A stretch of DNA of 64,000 nucleotides from Candidatus Vondammii sp. HM_W22 (GTDB taxonomy: Bacteria; Pseudomonadota; Gammaproteobacteria; Chromatiales; Chromatiaceae): assembly GCF_022530855.2 (NCBI RefSeq), contig NZ_CP099567.1, forward strand, positions 1,426,001-1,490,000. The letters are read 5' to 3'. Below are positions 49,265 to 58,158 of the stretch, in pieces. Both the position numbers and the translations under genes were made by a program. A model generated the notes under the pieces. It had not been told where the DNA came from and ran no database searches. It saw only the letters and a program-made list of their open reading frames with translations. Positions within the stretch are counted from its first letter, which is position 1, and each line of letters opens with the position of its first letter.

Positions 49265-50245
49265 TCAGCCACCCGTCACAGACATAACCCTCCCCACCTG
49301 ATCCGGATTATCGTTGAACTCATGCTTTTCTGGTTTTCGCTGAATGGCTTCCGATATCGCAGCCTTCAGCTCCTCGTCGGTCAACCCCTGGCGCAAAAGC
49401 GGGCGGAACTCGAGCTTATCCTGCTGACCTAGGCAGAGGTAAAGAGTCCCTTCAGACGAGAGACGCACCCTATTGCAGTCTTCGCAGAAGTGCTGGGATA
49501 TGGGGGTGATAAAACCGATTTTCAGTCGCTTGCCCACCAACTTCAGATATTTGGCAGGCCCTGCCCCGGTCATTCTTGCAGGTTCCATCTCAAAACGCTG
49601 CTCCAGGTCTTTCCAAATCGCATCCAGACTGACATAGCGGTCAACGGCATCCTGGCCAGCCGTACCCACCGGCATGGTTTCAATGAACCTGAGAGTAAAG
49701 CCATGTTCCAGACAGAAATCGACCATATTGCCGATCTCATCTACATTGAGGTCCTTCATCACTACCATATTGATCTTGATCGGGTGCAATCCGGCTTTCT
49801 TGGCAGCCATTAGACCATCGAGCACAGGCTGAAGCTCGCTCTGGGTAATCTCCCGGAACACATCGGGCTTTAGTGTATCAAGACTAACATTGATACGGCT
49901 GACACCGGCCTTTTTCAAAACCTCGGCGTGCTCAGCCAAGTGAGATGCATTGGTGCTCATTGAGAGGTCATCAACCCCAGGCAACACCGCTATCTGCTGC
50001 ACCATATCGGCGATATCCTTGCGAACCAGAGGTTCTCCACCTGTCAGGCGAAATTTACTCACACCCAGTTCACTGAAAATCCGTATCAACCGGACAAACT
50101 CTTCCAGGGTAAGGCGATTATCTGATTCGATAAATCCTTTGAAGCCTTTGGGAATACAGTAAAAACAGCGGAAATCGCAGCGGTCAGTCACTGATACCCG
50201 AAGATACTCGATTTTACGCCCGAAACTATCTATCAGTTGAATCAT
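49265..50245 (-). CDS. moaA: GTP 3',8-cyclase MoaA
   Basis: 326 residues. Radical-SAM cysteines in LRVSVTDRCDFRCFYCIPKG (C-x3-C-x2-C) and FRLTGGEPLVRKDIADMVQQ; the second [4Fe-4S] cluster in HFCEDCNRVRLSSEGTLYLC. The C-terminal GG (VTGG) needed for activation is present. MoaA with MoaC makes cyclic pyranopterin phosphate, the first step to molybdopterin, which NapA requires as its bis-MGD cofactor. It lies downstream of napC on the same strand but behind a strong terminator, so it is a separate or weakly linked unit. Confidence 0.95.
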   Translation of the reverse strand: MIQLIDSFGRKIEYLRVSVTDRCDFRCFYCIPKGFKGFIESDNRLTLEEFVRLIRIFSELGVSKFRLTGGEPLVRKDIADMVQQIAVLPGVDDLSMSTNASHLAEHAEVLKKAGVSRINVSLDTLKPDVFREITQSELQPVLDGLMAAKKAGLHPIKINMVVMKDLNVDEIGNMVDFCLEHGFTLRFIETMPVGTAGQDAVDRYVSLDAIWKDLEQRFEMEPARMTGAGPAKYLKLVGKRLKIGFITPISQHFCEDCNRVRLSSEGTLYLCLGQQDKLEFRPLLRQGLTDEELKAAISEAIQRKPEKHEFNDNPDQVGRVMSVTGG

Positions 50246-50301
50246 GGCATGAATTCAAAAGCTTGAAAGATGCAATTGTTTCCGGTTCTCACTAAAAAAA
50301 C

Positions 50302-50335
50302 AATAGCCCAACGGAGATCATTCCGCTGGGCTATT
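50302..50335 (-). terminator. Terminator at the end of the nap operon
   Basis: In the minus sense: AATAGCCCAGCGG / CCGTTGGGCTATT stem with an eight-base loop, followed by GTTTTTTTAG. It lies 120 bp after the napC stop and just before moaA. Confidence 0.9.
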
Positions 50336-50454
50336 TCATTCAGATACAAAGACCCATGGTTCAGGAGTCAGCCATTCACCTGCCCCTGACTCCCTATTTT
50401 TTCCCGATTCTCATACTCTGCACGAATACAAGGAAGAACCATGAAAAGACAGCA

Positions 50455-51021
50455 TTAGCCTTCTTCTGGGATATCTTCTGCCGGATCATAACCTTCTGGC
50501 AGAGAGTGTGCGATACCCTTATGGCAGTCGATACAGGTCCAGTTATTCTCTATCGCTTCGTCATGTGCCTCGGCACTGCGACTCTCCTGGCGGCCAAAGT
50601 CCATGGAGTCGAAGTCATGGCAGTTGCGGCATTCACGGGAATCCGTATCTTTCATCGCCTTCCAGACATTCTGGGCTAGGCGCAATCTCTTCTCTTCAAA
50701 TTTTTCGGTCGTATCCACTTCGCCGGTAATAAAGTGGTGATACAGTTCGTTGGATGCCTGAATCTTTCGTATAATTTTATGGATCCAGGGTCTTGGCACA
50801 TGGCAATCAGGACATGTGGCACGAACACCAGTTCTGTTGGTGAAATGGATAGTATCCTGTAGCTCCTCATAAGGTGTATTTTCCATTTCATGACATGAGA
50901 TGCAGAACTGTTCAGTATTGGTCAGAGCCAGAGTCCAGTTAAAACCACCCCATAGGACGATACCCAAAACGATACCAACGACCAGTACGCCAAAAGTTCC
51001 ATGTTTTGCGCCATTATTCAT
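50455..51021 (-). CDS. napC: Cytochrome c-type quinol dehydrogenase NapC
   Basis: 188 residues. One N-terminal membrane anchor (GVLVVGIVLGIVLWGGFNWT) and four haem c sites: CISCHE, CPDCHV, CRNCHD and CIDCHK. It oxidises membrane quinol and passes electrons to NapAB in the periplasm. Length and haem spacing fit the NapC/NirT family. Last gene of the operon, 158 bp after napB; that gap holds nothing I recognise. Confidence 0.95.
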   Translation of the reverse strand: MNNGAKHGTFGVLVVGIVLGIVLWGGFNWTLALTNTEQFCISCHEMENTPYEELQDTIHFTNRTGVRATCPDCHVPRPWIHKIIRKIQASNELYHHFITGEVDTTEKFEEKRLRLAQNVWKAMKDTDSRECRNCHDFDSMDFGRQESRSAEAHDEAIENNWTCIDCHKGIAHSLPEGYDPAEDIPEEG

Positions 51022-51179
51022 GCTCTTTCCCCATATTCAGCACTTTAAATTACCACTACTGCTTTCATCTGCAGACTAGGCTATAACAATCTTTTTATAA
51101 CCTGATATATACTCCACTATCGAATACGATACGTCCTTAACTGATGCAATAGCCAAGGGGGTGCGTACGCCTCTGCGCT

Positions 51180-51608
51180 CTATTTTACACCCTCGAAAGT
51201 ATTTTCAACCAATGGATCAGCATTGACTTGCGGTGCATGGCACTGGTTGCAGAAATACCGGCGGCTTGAGACTGTCTCCAGTGTTTTGCCATCACGGGTA
51301 ATGTAATGGCTGTCACCTACTTTTGGTGCTTTTTTCTTCTCGTAGGTCTTCTCACTGTGGCACCTCATGCAGGTATTCATCTTCAGATTGATTTTCTCTT
51401 TATCAATTTTATGGGGAATAACCGGCGGTTGTAACTTATAGCTGCGTTCGATACCACCCTCGACTATCATCTGCTTCTTCTTGGAAGCCTTTTTTGCCAT
51501 ATCCTGAATGTCCTGCTCTCCCCGAAGAGAGCTGACCCCGGCAACGGCAGCACCAGTGAATACCAAGACCGCAAGTACGGCCAGAAGGGTTATAAACGTT
51601 TTTTTCAT
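51180..51608 (-). CDS. napB: Periplasmic nitrate reductase, dihaem electron-transfer subunit NapB
   Basis: 142 residues. Sec signal peptide MKKTFITLLAVLAVLVFTGA, then two haem c motifs: CMRCHSEKT and CNQCHAPQ, with PPVIPHKIDKEKINLKMNTC typical of NapB. The frame is open further upstream, but GGAG lies six bases before the ATG at 51608, making this the best start; 51611 is the alternative. Transfers electrons from NapC to NapA. Confidence 0.95.
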   Translation of the reverse strand: MKKTFITLLAVLAVLVFTGAAVAGVSSLRGEQDIQDMAKKASKKKQMIVEGGIERSYKLQPPVIPHKIDKEKINLKMNTCMRCHSEKTYEKKKAPKVGDSHYITRDGKTLETVSSRRYFCNQCHAPQVNADPLVENTFEGVK

Positions 51609-51633
51609 CATAATCTCCATCGATCTCGAAATT

Positions 51634-52572
51634 TTAAGCTGCGTTGGTAAAGTCCTGATCCTGGCTCTCTTGCCTCGATTCAGCACCTTTTACCATTTGA
51701 TTTTCAAATCGGGTTCCAAAGTGAAAAACATCCTCTGCGCAGACATCGATACAGCGTCCGCAATTAGTACAGTTGGCAGAAAGAATCACCGGGCCTATGC
51801 CTTTGTCAGCCCCATACAGAGCCGGTCTGATCACCTGCTGTTCCGGACAGACCTCGAAGCAGTCCATGCAGTCATCGCACTTCTCCCTCTCTTCTGCCAC
51901 CACCCGGATCAGGCTCTTGCTACCCAGCAGGCTGTAGAAAGCACCCACCGGGCAGATGCGTCCGCACCATCCCTCTTTTGAGACGAACACGTCGAACAAG
52001 AAGACGCCCAACAGAATTACCCAGGCAGTGCCTAATCCGAAGATGATGCCGCGAAACGCCATCGACACCGGATTAAACAGTTCCCAAACAATCGAGCCAG
52101 TCACCAGAGGGAGTACCAGTGTGACACCCAGCATCCAGTAACGGGCTGAACGTGACAGTTGGGTACCGGTCCTTATGCCCAGCATCCTTCGGGTACAACA
52201 AGCAGCGTCAGTGATCATATTCACGGGACAGACCCATGAACAGTAGACCCGGCCTCCTACCAACATATAGAAGAGGACTACGATAATCACACCGATAATG
52301 GCATCCTGATGAGGCACGACACCGGCCAGGACCGCCTGGAGCAGGATATGAGGATCGGTCAGGGGCAGAACTTCCAGCGTCATGCTGGCCGCCAGATTCC
52401 CTTTCACAATCGCCAAACCATCCAGATAGTCCACCAGTAATGGGCTAACCAGGAACAGAGCTAAAATCGACAACTGACTGATGCGACGGAAAATCAGCCA
52501 CTTGTGGGCCTTAAACCAACCCTTGGCTTCAATGGCTTCGAGACCAGGTCTCTCTTTATAAGCCATCATCAC
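51634..52572 (-). CDS. napH: Quinol dehydrogenase membrane component NapH
   Basis: 312 residues. Four or five membrane segments; two cytoplasmic CxxxCP motifs (YCSWVCPVNMITDAA and WCGRICPVGAFYSLLG) and two C-terminal [4Fe-4S] ferredoxin sites (CDDCMDCFEVCPEQ and CTNCGRCIDVCAED). NapGH passes electrons, mainly from ubiquinol, to NapC. The start overlaps the napG stop (ATGA type). The reading frame ends shortly before napB. Confidence 0.95.
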   Translation of the reverse strand: MMMAYKERPGLEAIEAKGWFKAHKWLIFRRISQLSILALFLVSPLLVDYLDGLAIVKGNLAASMTLEVLPLTDPHILLQAVLAGVVPHQDAIIGVIIVVLFYMLVGGRVYCSWVCPVNMITDAACCTRRMLGIRTGTQLSRSARYWMLGVTLVLPLVTGSIVWELFNPVSMAFRGIIFGLGTAWVILLGVFLFDVFVSKEGWCGRICPVGAFYSLLGSKSLIRVVAEEREKCDDCMDCFEVCPEQQVIRPALYGADKGIGPVILSANCTNCGRCIDVCAEDVFHFGTRFENQMVKGAESRQESQDQDFTNAA

Positions 52573-53441
52573 TGATTCTCCATACCCCGGTTAAGGGTAT
52601 CCAGCGGATTCGAAGAGATCGGCACATCGTCCGTATTCTGCGAATCAATAATCAACCCCTTACCCTGCAAGTCATAGCGCACACCTTCAGGCAGATTGTA
52701 TTTGTGCTCTATGTCCGGCGTCACCAGCGCCTTTCCAGCTTTCTCCTTCTCTTTCCAGCCGATTCGATAGTGTTTGCCCAATTCGCCCTTCGCCAGATGG
52801 GTCGGTAAAACCCTGATCGCAGCCTCTTCCAGGATGCAGGCCCTCTCGCAGAGACCACAGCCGGTACAAGCATCAGAGTGCACCACCGGTAAAAACAGGG
52901 CGTGCTTTCCTGAGCGTGTATTGTGCTTATAGTCCAGCGTGATGGCATCGCCCCGGATAGGACAGACGTTGAAGCAGATTTCACAGCGCAGGCCGAGAAA
53001 GGCGATACAGGTCTCCTGATCCACCACCACCGCCAACCCCATACGGGAGTTGTTGATGTCAACCAAGGCATGATCCAGGGCATTGGTCGGACAGGCCGGA
53101 ATACACGGGATGTCTTCACACATCTCGCAGGGGCCGGTCCGGGCCGTGAAGTAGGGTGTGCCCGCAGTCACCTCGTCGCCCAACTGCCCCAGCTTGAGGA
53201 TATCGTACGGGCAATCCCGTACGCACAAGCCGCAGCGTATGCAGGCACCGAGGAACTCCTCCTCCGGGAGTGCACCCGGTGGACGAATTACCGTGGCGGG
53301 CAGTGACGAGACCTGTTTGGAATACATGCCAAGTCCCATGCCCATCAGGCCAACACCACAGGCAGTCTTGAGCATACTACCCACGAATTGCCGGCGATTC
53401 ACACCCTTCTTTTTGTCCTGACTTTTACCTGAATCCGTCAT
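52569..53441 (-). CDS. napG: Ferredoxin-type protein NapG
   Basis: 290 residues. Twin-arginine signal (KGVNRRQFVGSMLKTACGVG) and four [4Fe-4S] binding sites: CIRCGLCVRDCPYD, CEMCEDIPCIPACP, CEICFNVCPIRG and CTGCGLCERACILEE. It is exported folded and works with NapH in quinol oxidation. Follows napA with about 85 bp between. Confidence 0.95.
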   Translation of the reverse strand: MTDSGKSQDKKKGVNRRQFVGSMLKTACGVGLMGMGLGMYSKQVSSLPATVIRPPGALPEEEFLGACIRCGLCVRDCPYDILKLGQLGDEVTAGTPYFTARTGPCEMCEDIPCIPACPTNALDHALVDINNSRMGLAVVVDQETCIAFLGLRCEICFNVCPIRGDAITLDYKHNTRSGKHALFLPVVHSDACTGCGLCERACILEEAAIRVLPTHLAKGELGKHYRIGWKEKEKAGKALVTPDIEHKYNLPEGVRYDLQGKGLIIDSQNTDDVPISSNPLDTLNRGMENQ

Positions 53442-53527
53442 CTCAATACTGCTCTACCTATCGATTCGGTTTTCGTACTTTTTCACTTTGAAAAACCGGC
53501 CGGACTCTACCGGGCCGGGTTGTACCC

Positions 53528-56050
53528 TTATGCCTTGCTGATCTTCACTGCACACTTCTTATAATCCGTCTCTTTTGAGAGCGGATCAGTCTGATCGAGT
53601 GTGACCTTGTTGATCAAGCGGCTGGCATCAAACCAAGGGACAAATATCAGACCCTCAGGTACACGGTTGCGGCCACGGGTCTCCACCCTTGCTACAATCT
53701 CGCCCCGGCGGGACTGGATTTTCGCCATCTGGCCATTACGAAGCTTGCGCTTCTTGGCATCTTTCTTGTGCATGAATACCACAGCATCAGGCACCGCACG
53801 ATAGAGCTCAGGCACACGCCGGGTCATTGAACCGGAATGCCAGTGCTCCAACACACGACCGGTGCAGAGCCAAGTATCGTACTCGGCATCTGGTGGCTCA
53901 GCCGCAGGCTCGTAAGGTGCCGTAATGATGTTGGCACGTCCTTCCTGAGCCTTCTTGCCATAGAAGAAGACTTCCCCTTTACCGCCGCCTGGGTTGTACT
54001 TGGCAACATAGGGATCATATCCTTCACGGAAACGCCACAGTGTCTCTTTGCCATCCACCACAGGCCAACGCAGACCGCGAGCCTTGTGATACGTGTCGAA
54101 TGGTGCCAGGTCATGTGCATGACCACGACCGAATGAGGCATACTCTTCGAACAGGCCTTTCTGTACATAGAAGCCGAAATGCTCCATTTCGTCATTCTTG
54201 TAGACGTTGCCGTCAGAGTCAGTCACTTCCTGTTTAGGGAACTCGTTGACCTGGCCATTTTCGTACAGCACTTCGTACATGGTCTTGCCTTTGTACTCAG
54301 GCATCTTGTCCAGCAACTCTGCCGTCCAGACCTCTTCGATCTTGAAGCGTTTGGCGAACTCCATGGTCTGCCACAGATCGGATCTTGACTCACCTGGACC
54401 CTGAACCTGCTGACGCCAGAACTGGGTGCGCCGCTCAGCATTACCATAGGCGCCCTCTTTCTCGATCCACATGGATGTGGGCAGAACCAGATCGGCAGCC
54501 ATGGCAGATACTGTCGGGTAGGGATCGGTTACGGTGACGAAGTTATCCGGGTTACGCCATGCAGGATAGCTTTCGTTGTTGGTATTTGCCGCCGCCTGCA
54601 TGTTGTTGTTGCACTGCTGCCAGTAGCAGTTCATCTTGCCGTCTTTCATCATCCGGTGCATCAGCACGGCATGGAAGCCAGGCTTTGGATTGATGGTGCC
54701 TTCAGGCAATTTCCAGATCTTCTCAGCGATATCGCGGTGCGCTTTCTTTTTCACCACCAGATCTGCAGGCAGACGATGGGAAAAGGTGCCCACTTCGCGA
54801 GCGGTACCGCAGGCAGAAGGCTGACCGGTCAGTGAGAATGGGCTGTTACCAGGCTCGGAGATCTTGCCCATCAGCAGATGAACGTTGTAGCAGAGACCGT
54901 TAACCCAGACACCACGGGTGTGCTGATTGAAGCCCATGGTCCAGTATGAGGAGACCTTCTTTTTGGGATCGGCATAGACTTTGGCAAGTGCCAGCAATTT
55001 CTTTTTCGGCACGCCAGAGAGTTCCGATGCCTTTTCAAGGGTGTAGGGCGCAACGGATTTTGCATACTCTTCGAAGCTGATCTTCGTAAGTTTACCCTTA
55101 CCGCGGTTTTTCGCTTTCTTCTCTCTTGGATCTTCAGGACGCAGACCATAACCGATATCGGTCGGGGTCTTGGTGAATTGAACGTGTTTGTCTACAAACG
55201 CTTTGTTGTAGGACTTGGTCTGAACGATGTAGTTGGCGATATAGTTTAGAATCGCCAGATCGGTCTGTGGTTCGAACACCATGCCGTTATCAGCCAGTTC
55301 GAAGCAACGATGCTCATATGTGGAGAGAACGTGCACTTCGCAACCGGGCTTGGTCAGACGAGTATCCGTCAGTCGTGACCAGAGAATCGGATGCATCTCA
55401 GCCATGTTGGCACCCCAAAGGACGAACACATCGGCATGCTCCAGATCGTCATAGCAGCCCATGGGCTCATCGATACCGAATGCACGCATGAAAGCGCCCA
55501 CGGCAGAAGCCATACAGTGGCGAGCGTTGGGATCCAGATTATTAGAGCGGAAACCGGCTTTCATCAGCTTGGAGGCGGCATAGCCTTCCCATACAGTCCA
55601 CTGACCGGAGCCGAACATACCAACACCGGAAGGCCCTTTGGCTTTCAGAGCTGCTTTCCACTTGTCAGCCATCACATCAAAGGCTTCATCCCAGCTCACA
55701 GGCTCGAATTTACCGTTCTTGTCGAACTGGCCATTTTTCTTGCGTAGCAGTGGCTGAGTGAGACGATCCTTGCCGTACAGAATTTTCGGCAGGAAGTAGC
55801 CTTTAATACAGTTCAATCCCTTGTTTACAGGCGCATCAGGATCACCCTGAGAGGCAACCACTTTGCCATCTTTTACACCCATGAGAATACTACAACCCGT
55901 ACCGCAGTAGCGACAGGCCGCTTTATCCCAGCGGATACCATCTTCGTCAGCTGCCAATGCAGTCTTGGCCACCGGCAGGGTCACACCTGCAACTGTAGCC
56001 GCTGCTGCTATGGCGTTGCTCTTTACAAAGTCTCGTCTAGTTAGTTTCAC
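53528..56050 (-). CDS. napA: Periplasmic nitrate reductase catalytic subunit NapA
   Basis: 840 residues. Tat signal ([20 protein letters not shown]), [4Fe-4S] cysteines in [17 protein letters not shown] with the last one in NCIKGYF, and the Mo ligand Cys in [21 protein letters not shown]-terminal molydopterin dinucleotide-binding domain: [20 protein letters not shown]. Reduces nitrate to nitrite in the periplasm. Its first codons overlap the end of napD. The frame is intact and codon use is uniform with its neighbours. Confidence 0.97.
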   Translation of the reverse strand: MKLTRRDFVKSNAIAAAATVAGVTLPVAKTALAADEDGIRWDKAACRYCGTGCSILMGVKDGKVVASQGDPDAPVNKGLNCIKGYFLPKILYGKDRLTQPLLRKKNGQFDKNGKFEPVSWDEAFDVMADKWKAALKAKGPSGVGMFGSGQWTVWEGYAASKLMKAGFRSNNLDPNARHCMASAVGAFMRAFGIDEPMGCYDDLEHADVFVLWGANMAEMHPILWSRLTDTRLTKPGCEVHVLSTYEHRCFELADNGMVFEPQTDLAILNYIANYIVQTKSYNKAFVDKHVQFTKTPTDIGYGLRPEDPREKKAKNRGKGKLTKISFEEYAKSVAPYTLEKASELSGVPKKKLLALAKVYADPKKKVSSYWTMGFNQHTRGVWVNGLCYNVHLLMGKISEPGNSPFSLTGQPSACGTAREVGTFSHRLPADLVVKKKAHRDIAEKIWKLPEGTINPKPGFHAVLMHRMMKDGKMNCYWQQCNNNMQAAANTNNESYPAWRNPDNFVTVTDPYPTVSAMAADLVLPTSMWIEKEGAYGNAERRTQFWRQQVQGPGESRSDLWQTMEFAKRFKIEEVWTAELLDKMPEYKGKTMYEVLYENGQVNEFPKQEVTDSDGNVYKNDEMEHFGFYVQKGLFEEYASFGRGHAHDLAPFDTYHKARGLRWPVVDGKETLWRFREGYDPYVAKYNPGGGKGEVFFYGKKAQEGRANIITAPYEPAAEPPDAEYDTWLCTGRVLEHWHSGSMTRRVPELYRAVPDAVVFMHKKDAKKRKLRNGQMAKIQSRRGEIVARVETRGRNRVPEGLIFVPWFDASRLINKVTLDQTDPLSKETDYKKCAVKISKA

Positions 56051-56300
56051 CGATTACCTCCTCGTCAAGATCATCTCCACCGTAGTGGTATATCAAAGTT
56101 GAACTTATTACACCTTCTATTGAATTTAATGAAAGCATGGTGTCCCCGGCCGTAATATCTTCGCCATCTTCCACCGTCACTATCAATTTCCCTTCCCCTC
56201 CCCCGCCGTGAACTTCCACGCCGGGTAATTCCTCTAACCGGGTTTGAACCACGCTGCAATTTTCCGGTTTTGCATTTACGATAACACTGCACATATTCAT
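56037..56300 (-). CDS. napD: NapA signal-peptide chaperone NapD
   Basis: 87 residues from [20 protein letters not shown]; the middle [20 protein letters not shown] and the ferredoxin-like fold pattern match NapD. It binds the NapA Tat signal and holds back export until the cofactor is loaded. The frame is open to 56348 but that would overlap napF; the ATG at 56300 fits the family start. Overlaps napA by 14 bases, so synthesis of chaperone and client is coupled. Confidence 0.92.
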   Translation of the reverse strand: MNMCSVIVNAKPENCSVVQTRLEELPGVEVHGGGGEGKLIVTVEDGEDITAGDTMLSLNSIEGVISSTLIYHYGGDDLDEEVIGETN

Positions 56301-56322
56301 TTGATTTTTAGTACCTCTCCTC

Positions 56323-56835
56323 TCACGCCACCTGTTCGCGTGGTTCAATTGAAGAAATTTCTACTGCTCGAATAGGGCAGACGGCGAAACACTCGCCGCA
56401 GCCTGTACATAGATTCTGGTCCAGAAGCGGTCTGGCAACACCACCCACCTCCAGCTTGAAACGTATCGCTCTCTCATCGCAGGCTTCGCCACAAGAGCGG
56501 CAGATGACAGCGTTCAGAGAAAGGCAGGAAGGGAGTATGGTCGCCTTCAGATCCCATGGAGAAGTGTCAGCCTCTTTGTCATAGTGAAGGGCGCCGGGTT
56601 TGCAGACGAGCATGCACCTCTGGCAGAAGTCACAGCCGCACAGAGAAAAATCCATTTGGGGGAATTTACCGCTGCCCTCTTTGATAATATCGTAAGGACA
56701 AGTTGCAATACACTCTCCACATGCAGTACAGCGCTCGATAAATGCCGCTTCATCAAGTGCCCATGGTGGGCGGATAGGCGCCTTTTCCCCGGTTACTCCG
56801 CTGAAAAACTGTCGTCGGTTGATGGCACGGGTCAT
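56323..56835 (-). CDS. napF: Ferredoxin-type protein NapF
   Basis: 170 residues. NRRQFFSGVTGEKAPIRPPW at the start, which looks Tat-like but NapF is cytoplasmic in E. coli. Iron-sulfur sites: CTACGECIATCPYDII, CGCDFCQRCMLVCKPG, CRSCGEACDE and CTGCGECFAVCPIRAVE. It interacts with NapA in the cytoplasm, possibly during cluster loading. First gene of the napFDAGHBC operon; an FNR-type promoter lies upstream. Confidence 0.94.
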   Translation of the reverse strand: MTRAINRRQFFSGVTGEKAPIRPPWALDEAAFIERCTACGECIATCPYDIIKEGSGKFPQMDFSLCGCDFCQRCMLVCKPGALHYDKEADTSPWDLKATILPSCLSLNAVICRSCGEACDERAIRFKLEVGGVARPLLDQNLCTGCGECFAVCPIRAVEISSIEPREQVA

Positions 56836-56874
56836 ACGCTAGAGTTGTCGCCTTTGAATACACCTACGTAACAC

Positions 56875-56922
56875 ATGTGTACATGATATCAAGTCCCAAA
56901 AAACAGCGTTGATGCATATCAA
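56875..56922 (-). promoter_or_regulatory. FNR-dependent promoter of the nap operon
   Basis: A perfect FNR/Anr box TTGATATGCATCAA at 56909-56922 is followed, 20 bases further in transcription sense, by a TATCAT -10 element (56883-56888). This places the box about 40 bp upstream of a start near 56875, the class II activator position. The start of napF is 40 bp further on. Confidence 0.75.
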
Positions 56923-56948
56923 ACATGAAAGCAGAATTTGCACAATAG

Positions 56949-56962
56949 TTGATCTGTGTCAA
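56949..56962 (-). promoter_or_regulatory. Second FNR-like box upstream of napF
   Basis: TTGACACAGATCAA in the minus sense (one mismatch to TTGAT-N4-ATCAA), with its centre exactly 40 bp upstream of the first box. It could be a second activator site or a repressing upstream site. Confidence 0.55.
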
Positions 56963-56969
56963 TAAAATC

Positions 56970-57137
56970 TATGGGGCTGTCCTAGTATGGTGTCGTCATG
57001 AGTTTAAATAGGTTGTATAACAATCCGGCCTAAAAACCAATAACACAATGACGACATCAGCACATGGAAACTACTATCACCATACCTTACAGGGCAAAAA
57101 GGTATGCGCGGTGGCATGGCTAAAGATAGCCGTTTGA
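56970..57137. other. Short unassigned IS-like stretch
   Basis: GGGCTGTCCTAGTATGGTGTCG at 56971 has the look of an IS end, but no transposase piece is readable and I cannot assign a family. Confidence 0.3.
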
Positions 57138-58016
57138 GCTCTTCCCCTAATTGAGTGGGCAGATTAACGTACCCCCCTATGAGAGATAAAGATCTATACG
57201 CCCAGATCCTGGGTATCAAAAGCCTTTGGTAGATTAGCAGCTCTGTCAGAGGGAGAGGTGGCGGTACACGTTGAGCAGGAGGCAAACGCCAAGTAGTGTT
57301 GTTCAACCTGTGGGCAGTGACCGCAAAAAAGCGATGCTCAAAGCATGGTACGAAGGTCTGACAGAGGAGCAGCGAGAAGCGATAGAGAGTGTCTCCATGG
57401 ACATGTGGCCAGCCTTTATCATGCCACACGGGAAAGCCAGCCTAGGGCTGAAGAGAAGATTGCCTTTGGTAAATTCCATGTCGCCAAGCACCTCGGTGAG
57501 GCAGTGGACAAGGTACGCCGCCAAGAGCACAAAGCGCTGAAGGCTATGAAGACCTTAAAGGCAGCCAGTATGACTAGCTCTACAACCCTAGAGAATATGA
57601 CGCGCAGACAGAAATTGCGATTCAAGGCGCTACGTGACAGCACGCTGAAGACTGCCTATGCCTGGGCGATCAAAAAGTTTGCCATGTCACTCTGGCGCTA
57701 TGCCAGCAAGACATGGACAAGGAAAGGTTGGGAACGGTGGTTGTCATGGGCAGCGCGCAGTGGCCTGGAGCCAATCAAGAAAGTGGCGGGAACAATCAAG
57801 GATCATCTGTGGGGAATATTGAACGCTGTTGTTTTGGAAGTAGATAATGATCTGGCAGAAGGTCTCAACAGCCGTATCAAGATGATCAAGGTGCGTAGCA
57901 AAGGTTTCCGCAACAAAGAGCGGTTTACCAATGCAACCTACTCCCACCTTGGAGGGCTGAATCTTTATCCTGAGGGAGTGGTTGGGTGATACTTACTACC
58001 TATCAATTAATGGAAG
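57138..58016 (+). pseudogene. ISL3-family element, internally deleted transposase
   Basis: The left end at 57138 starts with CTCTTCCCCTAATTGAG and the leader of the ISL3 type also seen at 46.6 kb. Only scraps of the N-terminal part remain. The C-terminal half is well kept (57345-57989): FGKFHVAKHLGEAVDKVRRQ, TAYAWAIKKFAMSLWRYASK, and VVLEVDNDLAEGLNSRIKMI with the catalytic Glu (EGLN), ending LGGLNLYPEGVVG. The DDE middle is deleted. The right end GGAAGAGCC lies at about 58012-58020. Confidence 0.8.
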
Positions 58017-58158
58017 AGCCTATTTTTTAACGAGATAAACGCTAATTCTTCAACTCGACATCACAATCTTCCGCTCCTTACAGTCAAGTAACTGCTTTTA
58101 AGATCATGGCTGGTTGTGCGAGAATGCTTGGTTCGTAATTCCAGAACCAAAATCCGTT

